In this document: piece after piece, positions 1 through 6,954 of the stretch | Numbering within the stretch: the first letter of the stretch is position 1 | Layout of the letters: the number at the start of each line of letters is the position of its first letter | Assembly: GCA_030619095.1 (NCBI GenBank) | Contig: JAUXCB010000049.1 | Location: 1 to 8,660 of the forward strand | Origin: Verrucomicrobiota bacterium | GTDB lineage: Bacteria > Verrucomicrobiota > Kiritimatiellia > Kiritimatiellales > Tichowtungiaceae | Direction: 5' to 3' | DNA length: 8,660 bases | Translations under genes and position numbers: made by a program | Notes under the pieces: model-generated | Database searches by the model: none | What the model saw: the letters and a program-made list of their open reading frames with translations, nothing else | Told to the model about the DNA's origin: nothing

Positions 1-1395
1 CCAGCACTCTCGGTACTATCTCTCGTACCTGTGGCCAATATTGTCTTTCTGTTCTATCTAGCATTCGCTAAATGGCCCTCCCTTGACAAAAGAAGTGTCC
101 AGACCCAACCAAATCAGAAAAAATCTGGAAAAAAAGTTCTGGTCTCAGTCGGGGCAGTGCTGATGATACTGGCTCCGGTGATCATCATCACTGGAACAGC
201 CTACACATTCACTCTTCCAAAGATGTATGCGTCCCAGGCGCGGATTCAAATAAACAATGACAACGTGATCCCGAATCCATTCGGAGCCAGAGCAACTGAA
301 TTAGGATACGATCCGTACTTTCTGCGCACTCAGTATGAAGTCATCAAATCCAGACCCGTGTTGTATGAGGTAATCAACCGCCTGAACCTTCAGGAAGTTT
401 GGGGGGGAAACGGGAAGCCGATTTCGAAAGCACTTGCCTACAAAATTCTCCGCTCCAGCCTAACCGTGAGCCAGTTCCGCGACACAAGCTTGATTTCTCT
501 TCAGGCGCAGCGGCAGGACCCCAGGGAAGCAATGCGTATTGCAAACGAACTGGCCGATGTGTATCGCGACACCCGTCTGGAGCTGAAACGAAAAGAAATG
601 ACGCGTGCGTTAGATGCACTACGTCGCGAGTTAGAGGCACAACAGAAAAAGGTCCTAGCAGCAGAAAAGAAAATGGAAACCATTCGTACGGAACTCGGCC
701 TCCCGGCTTTTACAGGGGACACAAGCCAAATTGAAAAGCTCCGACTGCAGCAGTTGGAGGGGGATCGAATTGCGGCACGGGTGGACATGATGGTTCAAAA
801 AGCGCGACTTGAGCAGCTCGAAGAAATGAGTGCTGAGGAGCTACGAATCGCATCCGCTTATCTTGCGAGCGATCCGTTCGTGGAAGCCATGAGAACCCAG
901 ATTAAGGAGTATGATATGTCGCTGACCTCACTGCTCAAGAATTACGGCGAAAACCACCCGAAAGTTAAAGAAACGAAGGCGGCGCGAGACGAACTGATGG
1001 TCAAACTGACACAGGCCATGGATGGAATTAAAAAGGGCGTAAACGCCCGGTACATTATCGCCAAATCCAAATTCGATGTGCTGGAACAGGAACTGCGCGG
1101 ATCTCAAAGCCAGAATCAGGAAGCACAGCGCAAAAAAATGATTCCGTTTAATCGGGCGCAACAGGAATTGGAAATTCAGAGGTCTATCATGAATGCCCTG
1201 CAGACTCGACTGGAACAGGAAGGAATTACGCTGAAAATCCCGCGGGCTCCCGTGGAAATTATTGATTCGGCCAAAGAACCGATCCGCCCCATCAGCCCGA
1301 ACCTGTTCCTAAACGTCCTGCTCTCTGCTGGAGTCGCTGGCATGTTTTTTCTGACCGGCCTGCCCATGCTACTTGTCGGGCTGAAGCGCACATAA
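1..1395 (+). CDS. Wzz/GumC-like polysaccharide co-polymerase (chain-length determinant), 5'-truncated by the window edge
   Basis: Probable inner-membrane protein that sets chain length in, or assists export of, a surface or exopolysaccharide. Counting from a GTG at base 31 (residue 1), there is a membrane helix at about 36-58, then a periplasmic region beginning TLPKMYASQARIQI, as in the Wzz family. Long charged heptad-like stretches at about 175-222 and 285-395 look like coiled coil. The proline-rich motif EPIRPISPN (416-424) stands directly before a second helix (426-450) and a short basic tail. No tyrosine-kinase (Walker) domain follows, so any kinase would be separate. The frame has no stop between base 1 and the GTG, and the first ~27 codons of the window are strongly hydrophobic (SLVPVANIVFLFYLAF), so the real start probably lies further left and the protein has at least one extra helix. 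GTG 31 is only the first possible start visible. Family call fairly sure; substrate unknown. Confidence 0.8.
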   Translation, partial: PALSVLSLVPVANIVFLFYLAFAKWPSLDKRSVQTQPNQKKSGKKVLVSVGAVLMILAPVIIITGTAYTFTLPKMYASQARIQINNDNVIPNPFGARATELGYDPYFLRTQYEVIKSRPVLYEVINRLNLQEVWGGNGKPISKALAYKILRSSLTVSQFRDTSLISLQAQRQDPREAMRIANELADVYRDTRLELKRKEMTRALDALRRELEAQQKKVLAAEKKMETIRTELGLPAFTGDTSQIEKLRLQQLEGDRIAARVDMMVQKARLEQLEEMSAEELRIASAYLASDPFVEAMRTQIKEYDMSLTSLLKNYGENHPKVKETKAARDELMVKLTQAMDGIKKGVNARYIIAKSKFDVLEQELRGSQSQNQEAQRKKMIPFNRAQQELEIQRSIMNALQTRLEQEGITLKIPRAPVEIIDSAKEPIRPISPNLFLNVLLSAGVAGMFFLTGLPMLLVGLKRT

Positions 1396-1403
1396 CAAAG
1401 GGG

Positions 1404-1439
1404 CAAAGCCACAGAGTTTTCCAAGGCTTTGAACTTTTT
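1404..1439 (+). terminator. Probable intrinsic terminator of the Wzz-like gene
   Basis: Nine bases past the stop codon, CAAAGCC (1404-1410) can pair with GGCTTTG (1425-1431) across a 14-base loop, followed by AACTTTTTA. The stem is short and the loop long, so efficiency is uncertain. The right arm is part of the first 17-bp palindromic repeat. Confidence 0.45.
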
Positions 1440-1464
1440 ATCCCGATTTTTCCAAGGCTTTGAA
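1417..1464. repeat. Two direct copies of a 17-bp imperfect palindrome
   Basis: TTTTCCAAGGCTTTGAA occurs identically at 1417-1433 and 1448-1464, a period of 31 bases. With the following bases, each unit resembles a degraded palindrome of the type TTTTCCAAgsCTTGGAAAA. The pair lies between two convergent genes and could terminate transcription in both directions or be part of a dispersed repeat family. The identity of the copies is seen directly; the role is inferred. Confidence 0.6.
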
Positions 1465-1547
1465 AACATCTGACTCAATAGGCAGGGCGAAAAAATGTGG
1501 AAGCGAACGCTGATAACCGGAGAGACCGTTATTCTCAACCCCTGATG

Positions 1548-3071
1548 TTAGTGGATTTTCGGCAATAGCTCCTCGCCATCTCCGTCGACTGGATAGAGCG
1601 CATTTTCTGCTTTGAGTTGCCTGACCATCGCAGCGATCATTTGGTCAAATTTTTCGGGGCTCTTCGATACTAGGTTATCGTTTTCGAAAGGGTCGGCCTT
1701 CAGGTTGTATAATTCATGTTTGGCCACTCCCTTTCCCCCGGGGTTGTAGTCGTAGACAAGTTTCCAATCCTGGGTGCGGTAGCTGGTGCAATAGCTACTC
1801 CGGTGCTCGTGCGGGAAGTGCATCAGGAAAGCCTCCGAACGGTCTGGATTGGTTTTCCCCGAAAGCTGGAGGGCCAGGTCGTAGCCATCCACCACATGGT
1901 CGGCTGGATTCTTCGCGCCGACGAGGTCGAGAATCGTGGGATAGAGATCCATCACGGTTCCGAGTTGCTCCTGAATGGCATTCAGCGGAATCGGCAGCTT
2001 TTTCTGCCACGGGTTTTTCGGGTCGGGCTTGGCCCACGCTGCAATGAAAGGTACGCGCATGCCGCCTTCGAAAGAGGTGCCCTTCTTGCCGCGCAACGGG
2101 GCAACGGACGTGTGGTCATACTTCGGACCCAGCGGGGCATCCGAACCGTTGTCGCCCAGGAAAATCACCAACGTATTTTCGGCCACACCCAGTTTTTCAA
2201 GCTGGTCGAGAATATCGCCGAGCGACTTATCCATCCCTTCGATCAACGTGGCGAAGGCCTGTGCATTCTTTCCTTTATCAGAATCCTTGTAGTGGTCGGC
2301 AAAGCGCGGGTCGGAATTGAAGGGGGCATGAACCGCATAGTGCGCCATGTAGAGATAGAAGGGTTTCTTTTCCTTAACCGCAACTGCGAGTTGCGCGTTG
2401 GCCTCTAGCGTTAGCGCCTCAGTCAGAAAGGTGTCGGTGTCGTGATATTTTTCAAGGCCGGGAATGTTGTGGGTCCTATGTTTTTTGTATTTGGGGTGGT
2501 TCCCATAGTGATCCTCTCCGTAGTAGCTTTTAGGGCGTCCCCACTCTGCTCCGGCGACATTGACATCGAACCCGAGATTGAGCGGGTTCGAGCCCTCGCT
2601 ACCCGTCGGGCCGAAATGGGCTTTCCCGACGTGGATGGTTGTATATCCATTTTTGTGCAAAACGCCCGGCAGGGTGGTGTCCCCCTTTTTCAACCCCGTC
2701 CAGTTCCATTCCGGCGGGCCGTTCTTTCCTTTGTTGTTTCCGCCGGGCTGGATCCACGTAGTGGTTCCATGGCGGGTGGCATTCTGCCCCGTCATGATCG
2801 ACGCGCGGGTCGGCGAGCAAACGCTCTGGGCGCAAAAATTGTTAAAGCGGATGCCCTGCTTGGCGAGGCGCTCCATACTCGGCGTACGATACCAATCGTT
2901 GAGCGGATAGCGCTTCGGCTGTCCGTCTTCATCCGTCAGAAACGGCACCGAGGTGTCCATCAGCCCCATATCATCCACCAAAAAAACAATAACGTTGGGT
3001 GGCTCCGCACGAGCAACCGCTACCGCCGCGACTAATGCGATAAGACTCCATATCCATTTTTTCATCATCAT
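1548..3071 (-). CDS. Exported S1-family sulfatase with canonical CSPTR motif
   Basis: Type I, formylglycine-dependent sulfatase (alkaline-phosphatase fold) that hydrolyses sulfate esters, probably on a polysaccharide or its oligosaccharides. Residues 1-22 form a Sec signal peptide with a charged start, a hydrophobic core and a VARA cleavage site before EPPN, so it acts in the periplasm or outside. The active-site motif C-S-P-T-R is at 85-89, with Cys85 the expected formylglycine. Metal-site residues include Asp33-Asp34 and Asp307-Asn308. Other likely active-site residues are Lys150, His152, His243, His248 and Lys330. The catalytic domain runs to about 395 and the smaller C-terminal domain (DWKLVYDY ... 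HELYNLKADPFE) follows. The 507-aa length is normal. Three ATGs stand in a row; the first has AGGGG seven bases upstream, which favours it. It is last in a three-gene unit, 21 bases behind the other sulfatase. The substrate cannot be read from the sequence. No sulfatase-maturing enzyme is in the window. Confidence 0.93.
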   Translation of the reverse strand: MMMKKWIWSLIALVAAVAVARAEPPNVIVFLVDDMGLMDTSVPFLTDEDGQPKRYPLNDWYRTPSMERLAKQGIRFNNFCAQSVCSPTRASIMTGQNATRHGTTTWIQPGGNNKGKNGPPEWNWTGLKKGDTTLPGVLHKNGYTTIHVGKAHFGPTGSEGSNPLNLGFDVNVAGAEWGRPKSYYGEDHYGNHPKYKKHRTHNIPGLEKYHDTDTFLTEALTLEANAQLAVAVKEKKPFYLYMAHYAVHAPFNSDPRFADHYKDSDKGKNAQAFATLIEGMDKSLGDILDQLEKLGVAENTLVIFLGDNGSDAPLGPKYDHTSVAPLRGKKGTSFEGGMRVPFIAAWAKPDPKNPWQKKLPIPLNAIQEQLGTVMDLYPTILDLVGAKNPADHVVDGYDLALQLSGKTNPDRSEAFLMHFPHEHRSSYCTSYRTQDWKLVYDYNPGGKGVAKHELYNLKADPFENDNLVSKSPEKFDQMIAAMVRQLKAENALYPVDGDGEELLPKIH

Positions 3072-3078
3072 CAGCGAT

Positions 3079-3083
3079 CCCCT
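3079..3083 (-). promoter_or_regulatory. Ribosome binding site of the 507-aa sulfatase
   Basis: AGGGG on the minus strand, seven bases before the first of three consecutive ATG codons, in the 21-base gap between the two sulfatase genes. It selects the first ATG. Confidence 0.6.
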
Positions 3084-3092
3084 ACATTGTTG

Positions 3093-4964
3093 TTATTGAT
3101 TCAAATATTTAAGCCGATGCGGGGCAAGACTTCCCTTCACCGTCACCCATTCAGCGGATTTAAATTCATCCAAGTCAAAATCATACCCTAATTTGATAGT
3201 TTCCAACAGAGCGGTCGAGTTGAGGATCAGGTTGGCTTCAATCGGACAGGTGGTTTGCCGAAGCACATCCATAATAACCGGACGCGGATCGGCTTCGTCG
3301 GCAAGGCCGAGGAACTCGGCGGCACGCACGCGCACCAACCGCTCGCCATCGGACGCGGCCATCGCTACCGCCTTTCCATAAAACGGAGCGGCCTGTTCGC
3401 CGAATGAGCTGCAGGTGACGAGCCCCCAGTAGCGCTCCCACGGGTTTTTAGAAGAAAGTGCCTTACCGATTTGCAACTTCGCTTCCGGGAAAGCCTTCAA
3501 GCTCAGGTCGGCAATATCAACGAGTTTTGCGATCTCCTGTTTTTTCCGTTGACCGAATTCGACGGGGTTGTCGCGGCCTTCGGTCAGGAACACCGGTTCG
3601 GGAAAGAAGCTAAGGTCGGGCATCGACTTGACCTGCTTTTGCAGCAGCGCACGCATCTCAAGAAGCTGGTCGGCATAGGCCGGGTCGCCCGCGAGGTTTT
3701 TGACTTCGCTCGGATCCTTTTCAATATCGTAGAGGCACTCGGCCGGGCGGCGTTCGAAGAATTGGCTCTGCTCGGCATTCAATTCCCCGGCATGGTACAT
3801 ATCGCGCCACTCCTGATAGGCCAGCATGCGGTAGCGATAGAAGTTGTGCAGGCCGTCAAAGTTGAACGGCTGGTAGTTACGCATGTATCTGAAGCGGCCT
3901 TTTCGCATCGTGCGAACGAGGTCATACTTCTCATCGAACCGATCGGCGTAGCCAAAGGCGGTGTCGCGCTTATTTAGCTCGTTGAGGGAAATCTCCTTGC
4001 CCAAAAAGGGTCGGCCATCGATGCCAGCAGGGATCTCGACCCCGGCAAGGTTAAGCACGGTCGCCGAAAGGTCGACGAACTCGACGAAGCCATCGATGCG
4101 ACTCCCCGCTTTCGCGGGAACGAGATGCTTCCAGTTCTTCGGAATATAAACCACCATGGGAACTTGCAGGCCATTGTTATAGGCATACCCCTTGCCGCGC
4201 GGCAAAACACCGCCATGGTCGCCGTAGTAGAAAATGAAGGTGTCATCCATCAGGCCGTCCTCTTCCAACCCTTGGATAAACTTGCCCATCCGGGCATCTA
4301 CCTTCATGTGGCTGTCGAGGTAGCGCGCATAGGAATAACGAAAAAGCTCGGTGTCGGGATGGTAGGGATACAGCACCACCGAATCCGGGTTCGTGATCGT
4401 TTTTTTCTTCGTATCCTTAAAATGCAAGCTGCCTTCGTGGGTCGCGGCATAGTTCTGCACATGGAAGAAGGGCTGGTTCGGCTTGCGCCTGCGATAGGTC
4501 GCCTTGCCCGAGGAGATGTCCCACACCCCCTGCTTGTCCGCCGGATCGAAGTTATAGTCCTCCTTTGCGCAGTTGGTCGTATGGTAGCCCGCCTGCCGCA
4601 GGTAGTACGGGAACATCTTCACCCCGTCCGGCATCGCAACGGTTTTCTGCTTGCGATGATACTGCGCCCCGGTACGCGGCGCATAGCAGCCGGAAATAAT
4701 CGTGCTCCGCGCCACGGAGCAGACGGGCGCACAGGAAAACGCGTGGTTGAAGACCAGCCCCTGCTTCGCCATCTTCTCAACGGTCGGCATCGACGCGCCG
4801 TTTTCGTCATAGAGTTTCAGCCAACGTGCCGAGTTGTCTTCGCTTACCAGCCAGACAATGTTTGGGCGCTCGACCTTCCCTGCCGAATTCACCCCGATTG
4901 CCACCCCTAGACACATTAAGAAATATTTTATTTTTTTTATTTTTTTACCGCGCTTGGTTTGCAA
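3093..4964 (-). CDS. Exported S1-type sulfatase with non-standard CSVAR motif and helical C-terminal extension
   Basis: Sulfatase fold enzyme of the broad group often labelled heparan N-sulfatase-like; the substrate is not provable here. The N-terminus is a basic stretch (KRGKKIKKIK) plus hydrophobic segment ending near NSA (26-28), a plausible but weak signal peptide. Family residues visible: Glu42-Asp43-Asn44, motif C-S-V-A-R at 82-86 (Val replaces the usual Pro), Lys134, His176, Asp249-His250 and Lys258. The sulfatase part ends near residue 450 after LYDIEKDPSEVKNLAGD. Residues about 495-595 are helical and HEAT-like (NPWERYWGLV, RVRAAEFLGLADEADPRPVI), making the 623-aa protein longer than a simple sulfatase. 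The start is a TTG directly after an in-frame TGA, nine bases past the upstream gene's stop. Its only Shine-Dalgarno candidate (GGAG, 4978-4981) is 13 bases away, so coupled translation is likely. The next ATG (residue 17) would remove the basic signal-peptide part. Confidence 0.88.
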   Translation of the reverse strand: MQTKRGKKIKKIKYFLMCLGVAIGVNSAGKVERPNIVWLVSEDNSARWLKLYDENGASMPTVEKMAKQGLVFNHAFSCAPVCSVARSTIISGCYAPRTGAQYHRKQKTVAMPDGVKMFPYYLRQAGYHTTNCAKEDYNFDPADKQGVWDISSGKATYRRRKPNQPFFHVQNYAATHEGSLHFKDTKKKTITNPDSVVLYPYHPDTELFRYSYARYLDSHMKVDARMGKFIQGLEEDGLMDDTFIFYYGDHGGVLPRGKGYAYNNGLQVPMVVYIPKNWKHLVPAKAGSRIDGFVEFVDLSATVLNLAGVEIPAGIDGRPFLGKEISLNELNKRDTAFGYADRFDEKYDLVRTMRKGRFRYMRNYQPFNFDGLHNFYRYRMLAYQEWRDMYHAGELNAEQSQFFERRPAECLYDIEKDPSEVKNLAGDPAYADQLLEMRALLQKQVKSMPDLSFFPEPVFLTEGRDNPVEFGQRKKQEIAKLVDIADLSLKAFPEAKLQIGKALSSKNPWERYWGLVTCSSFGEQAAPFYGKAVAMAASDGERLVRVRAAEFLGLADEADPRPVIMDVLRQTTCPIEANLILNSTALLETIKLGYDFDLDEFKSAEWVTVKGSLAPHRLKYLNQ

Positions 4965-4973
4965 TCAAACCGT

Positions 4974-5876
4974 CTAGCTCCACAAGCTCTCTGGATAGAC
5001 CCCGGCATCCACGAGTGCACGAATACCCGCCATCACCTGCGACTTATCCGCAGAGTACGTGACGCCCATCCACTTTTCGTTGGAGGGAAGCACATCCACG
5101 ATCGCCTCGCCATCTTTGATCATTTGATCAATCAGCTCGGGCAACAGATATTCGCTTTTTAGTTCGCCACCCTCTTTCTTCAGGAAGTCAACAAAGCCGC
5201 TTTCGAGGAAGTCGAACAGCTTCGGAGTGAATCCCCAGGTATTCATAGAAACCATATCGTCATCGGCCATCTCCTGGAGCCCGGCATCTGTTTCATAGCG
5301 GATCACTCCATCCTCTTTTCGCTCAATGTTAAAGCGCTCAACAACGGTGGCCAGCTTGCCAGCACGCACATCGCAATAGCCGCGCGCCACGCCGCCGAAA
5401 GGGGAGAGAGTGTTTTTAATGTAGAAACCGACCATCGAAAAGTCGGTGCTGTCCACCTCTGTGGCCATCAACTGTTTTCCAATCACCTCAAAGGACTCGC
5501 GCCCGTAAAAGTCATCGGCGTTAATCACGGCAAAGGGTTCTTTCACAGCCTCTTTAGCAACCAGGATCGCCTGTCCGGTTCCCCACGGCTTGGTGCGCCC
5601 TTCGGGAATTGAAAATCCACCGGGAATATTTCCCAAAGTTTGGAAAACGTATTCGACATCGATCTTTCCTTCAAGCTTACTGCCGATCGCCTCTTTAAAA
5701 TCGACCTCAATATCGGGGCGGATAATGAAAACTACCTTGCCGAAGCCAGCGCGAATGGCGTCATAGACGGAATAGTCGAGCACGATTTCTCCGGAGGGAC
5801 CGACGGGATCAATTTGCTTAAGTCCGCCGTAACGGCTTCCAATTCCTGCGGCCATAATCACGAGAGTCGGTTTCAT
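4974..5876 (-). CDS. Nucleotidyltransferase (NTP_transferase, GT-A fold; sugar-phosphate activating type)
   Basis: Cytoplasmic enzyme expected to couple an NTP to a sugar 1-phosphate, giving a nucleotide sugar and pyrophosphate. Visible signatures: the N-terminal nucleotide-binding loop MAAGIGSRYGGLKQ (8-21), PVGPSGE (24-30), KPWGTGQAIL (96-105), the metal-binding segment NADDFYG (119-125) and the C-terminal WMGVTYSAD (269-276) ending in GVYPESLW. This C-terminal pattern is typical of a group annotated only as nucleotidyltransferase, without assigned sugar; it is not clearly RmlA, GalU or GlmU. The chosen start has AAGGAG five bases upstream (5882-5887); an ATG ten codons earlier (5906) would place that site inside the gene and is rejected. 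The protein is 300 aa and looks complete. It is first in the three-gene unit, with both sulfatases downstream, suggesting a shared carbohydrate context. Confidence 0.88.
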   Translation of the reverse strand: MKPTLVIMAAGIGSRYGGLKQIDPVGPSGEIVLDYSVYDAIRAGFGKVVFIIRPDIEVDFKEAIGSKLEGKIDVEYVFQTLGNIPGGFSIPEGRTKPWGTGQAILVAKEAVKEPFAVINADDFYGRESFEVIGKQLMATEVDSTDFSMVGFYIKNTLSPFGGVARGYCDVRAGKLATVVERFNIERKEDGVIRYETDAGLQEMADDDMVSMNTWGFTPKLFDFLESGFVDFLKKEGGELKSEYLLPELIDQMIKDGEAIVDVLPSNEKWMGVTYSADKSQVMAGIRALVDAGVYPESLWS

Positions 5877-5881
5877 AAACA

Positions 5882-5887
5882 CTCCTT
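5882..5887 (-). promoter_or_regulatory. Strong ribosome binding site of the nucleotidyltransferase
   Basis: AAGGAG on the minus strand, five bases before the ATG at 5876. It is the best Shine-Dalgarno match in the window and fixes the start of the first gene of the unit. Confidence 0.8.
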
Positions 5888-5990
5888 TTCGATCTGTTTT
5901 TTGCATGAAAACAGTGGCGGGAACACCGCAAAATCCGCGGATAAAGCTCCTCTAAAAAACCGCGATTATTCAACACCAACCTCTCGTTTG

Positions 5991-6022
5991 TTTCAATGGT
6001 TTCATTTAATGAATTTTCAATG
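5991..6022. promoter_or_regulatory. Candidate operator: palindrome flanked by direct repeats
   Basis: TTCATTTAATGAA (6001-6013) is a perfect palindrome with 6-base arms and a single central T. TTTCAATG flanks it on both sides (5991-5998 and 6015-6022), 24 bases apart. The place, about 125-145 bases upstream of the nucleotidyltransferase start, suits a regulator site for the sulfatase unit. The pattern is seen directly; the role is speculative, and AT-rich palindromes arise by chance. Confidence 0.3.
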
Positions 6023-6144
6023 CCATGCGCCGCTTGCAAAACCCCTTGCTTTTTCGCGGCAATGATCCGTCGCTAGTGATTGACGATGGCTCTTCGTCAC
6101 GTTGAATGGGTGGGACAAACCAAAGGGGATGAGCAGAGGCTGGA

Positions 6145-6244
6145 TTCCGTTCATTCGCGGTTAAAACCCGTTCCTGCTTCTTTTTTCGTGCCTGCCAAGC
6201 CGAAATTTTAATGAAGGCTGGTGTTTCGTCTCTTTCGTGGTTAA
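6145..6244 (+). repeat. Two diverged copies of a TTCGTGGTTAA-type phrase
   Basis: Bases up to 6164 (ending TCATTCGCGGTTAA) and up to 6244 (ending CTCTTTCGTGGTTAA) agree at about 15 of the last 20 positions. From memory, phrases of the kind TTCATTCGTGGTTAA recur between genes in many environmental bacterial genomes, so this looks like a degraded dispersed repeat. The second copy ends 12 bases before tmk. Confidence 0.35.
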
Positions 6245-6256
6245 CGTCTTCCCCCT

Positions 6257-6919
6257 ATGTCAGGCAAATTTATTACTCTGGAGGGGCCGGAAGGCTCCGG
6301 AAAATCGACGCAGGCGAAGATGATAATCCGGCACCTAGCTGAGCTCGGTGTTGAAGCGATGTATACCCGCGAGCCGGGCGGCACAGCCCTCGGCGAGGAA
6401 ATACGTAATATCCTCCAGCACAATCAAGCGGGTGAAGCCCCCTGCGAACGGGCCGAACTTCTGTTGTTTGAGGCCAGTCGAAACCAACTGGTTGAAAAAG
6501 TGGTCCGCCCCGCCCTTCAAAAAGGCATCTGGGTGATCTGCGACCGGTTCATGGATTCCACCACCGCCTATCAGGGCTACGGGCGCGGTCTCCCCGTCGA
6601 GGAGGTGAAAGCCATTCATCATTTCACGGTGAACGGCATTACGCCTGATCTGACGCTGCTGCTCGATCTGAAAATCAAAACCGGTTTTGAGCGTATCGCA
6701 CAGCGCTTTCTTGAACTCGGCGAATCGGCCGACCGTTTTGAACAAGAGGAGCGCTCCTTTCACGAACGGGTACGGCAGGGCTATCTAACACTGGCGGAAG
6801 AAGAGCCGGAACGCTTCCGGGTCGTCGACGCCGCTGCCGAACCGGAAGCTGTCTCCGTCAATATTTGGAAAATAATTGAAGAAGAGTTTTTGACAGGCCC
6901 GAAGTGTCGGGCTCAATGA
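6257..6919 (+). CDS. tmk: Thymidylate kinase (dTMP kinase)
   Basis: Phosphorylates dTMP to dTDP with ATP in the cytoplasm, an essential step of dTTP synthesis. All family marks are present: P-loop GPEGSGKST (10-18), TREPGGT (37-43), the DR motif in CDRFMDSTTAYQG (95-107) that contacts the substrate phosphate, and an arginine-containing lid at about 148-172 (IAQRFLEL ... ADRFEQEE). The 220-aa length is normal. The start fits the conserved MSGKFITLEG beginning, but no Shine-Dalgarno site precedes it (CGTCTTCCCCCT), so initiation may be leaderless or SD-independent. The last residues (TGPKCRAQ) coincide with a GC-rich hairpin and look like a loosely conserved tail. holB follows 180 bases downstream, the conserved tmk-holB order. 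Confidence 0.97.
   Translation: MSGKFITLEGPEGSGKSTQAKMIIRHLAELGVEAMYTREPGGTALGEEIRNILQHNQAGEAPCERAELLLFEASRNQLVEKVVRPALQKGIWVICDRFMDSTTAYQGYGRGLPVEEVKAIHHFTVNGITPDLTLLLDLKIKTGFERIAQRFLELGESADRFEQEERSFHERVRQGYLTLAEEEPERFRVVDAAAEPEAVSVNIWKIIEEEFLTGPKCRAQ
6897..6912. other. GC-rich hairpin at the 3' end of tmk
   Basis: GCCCGA (6897-6902) and TCGGGC (6907-6912) form a perfect 6-bp stem with a 4-base loop, overlapping the last codons of tmk. No T-run follows on either strand, so it is not a standard intrinsic terminator; it may protect or pause the transcript. Confidence 0.45.
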
Positions 6920-6954
6920 GATGACTGGATAAAACGGAACAAAAAATAAGTCTC

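Larger units (their letters stand above)
5877..6256. other. Divergent intergenic region (380 bases)
   Basis: Lies between the minus-strand nucleotidyltransferase unit and plus-strand tmk, so it must hold at least one promoter per direction unless tmk is read from further left. I see no convincing sigma-70 pair. A TTGACG at 6081-6085 region is followed 17 bases later only by TGAATG. Visible structure: palindrome ATCCGCGGAT (5933-5942), palindrome TTCATTTAATGAA (6001-6013), a 6-bp hairpin TGACGA/TCGTCA (6081-6086, 6094-6099), and two related phrases ending CGYGGTTAA near 6155-6164 and 6235-6244. I see no gene in it; reading frames crossing it have no family features. Confidence 0.5.

Noticed and set aside
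2442..3035. Plus-strand open frames opposite the 507-aa sulfatase
   Set aside because: Antisense to a well-supported sulfatase, with arginine-rich translation without domain features.
4125..4910. Long open frame (261 codons) on the plus strand opposite the 623-aa sulfatase
   Set aside because: It is fully antisense to a gene with clear family motifs, has no recognisable domain and no ribosome binding site; GC-rich codon use opens this frame.
5877..5906. Upstream ATG for the nucleotidyltransferase
   Set aside because: The strong AAGGAG site lies between this ATG and the one at 5876, so the latter is the real start.
5640..6065. Plus-strand open frame of 141 codons reaching into the divergent region
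   Set aside because: More than half is antisense to the nucleotidyltransferase; no family features and no Shine-Dalgarno site.
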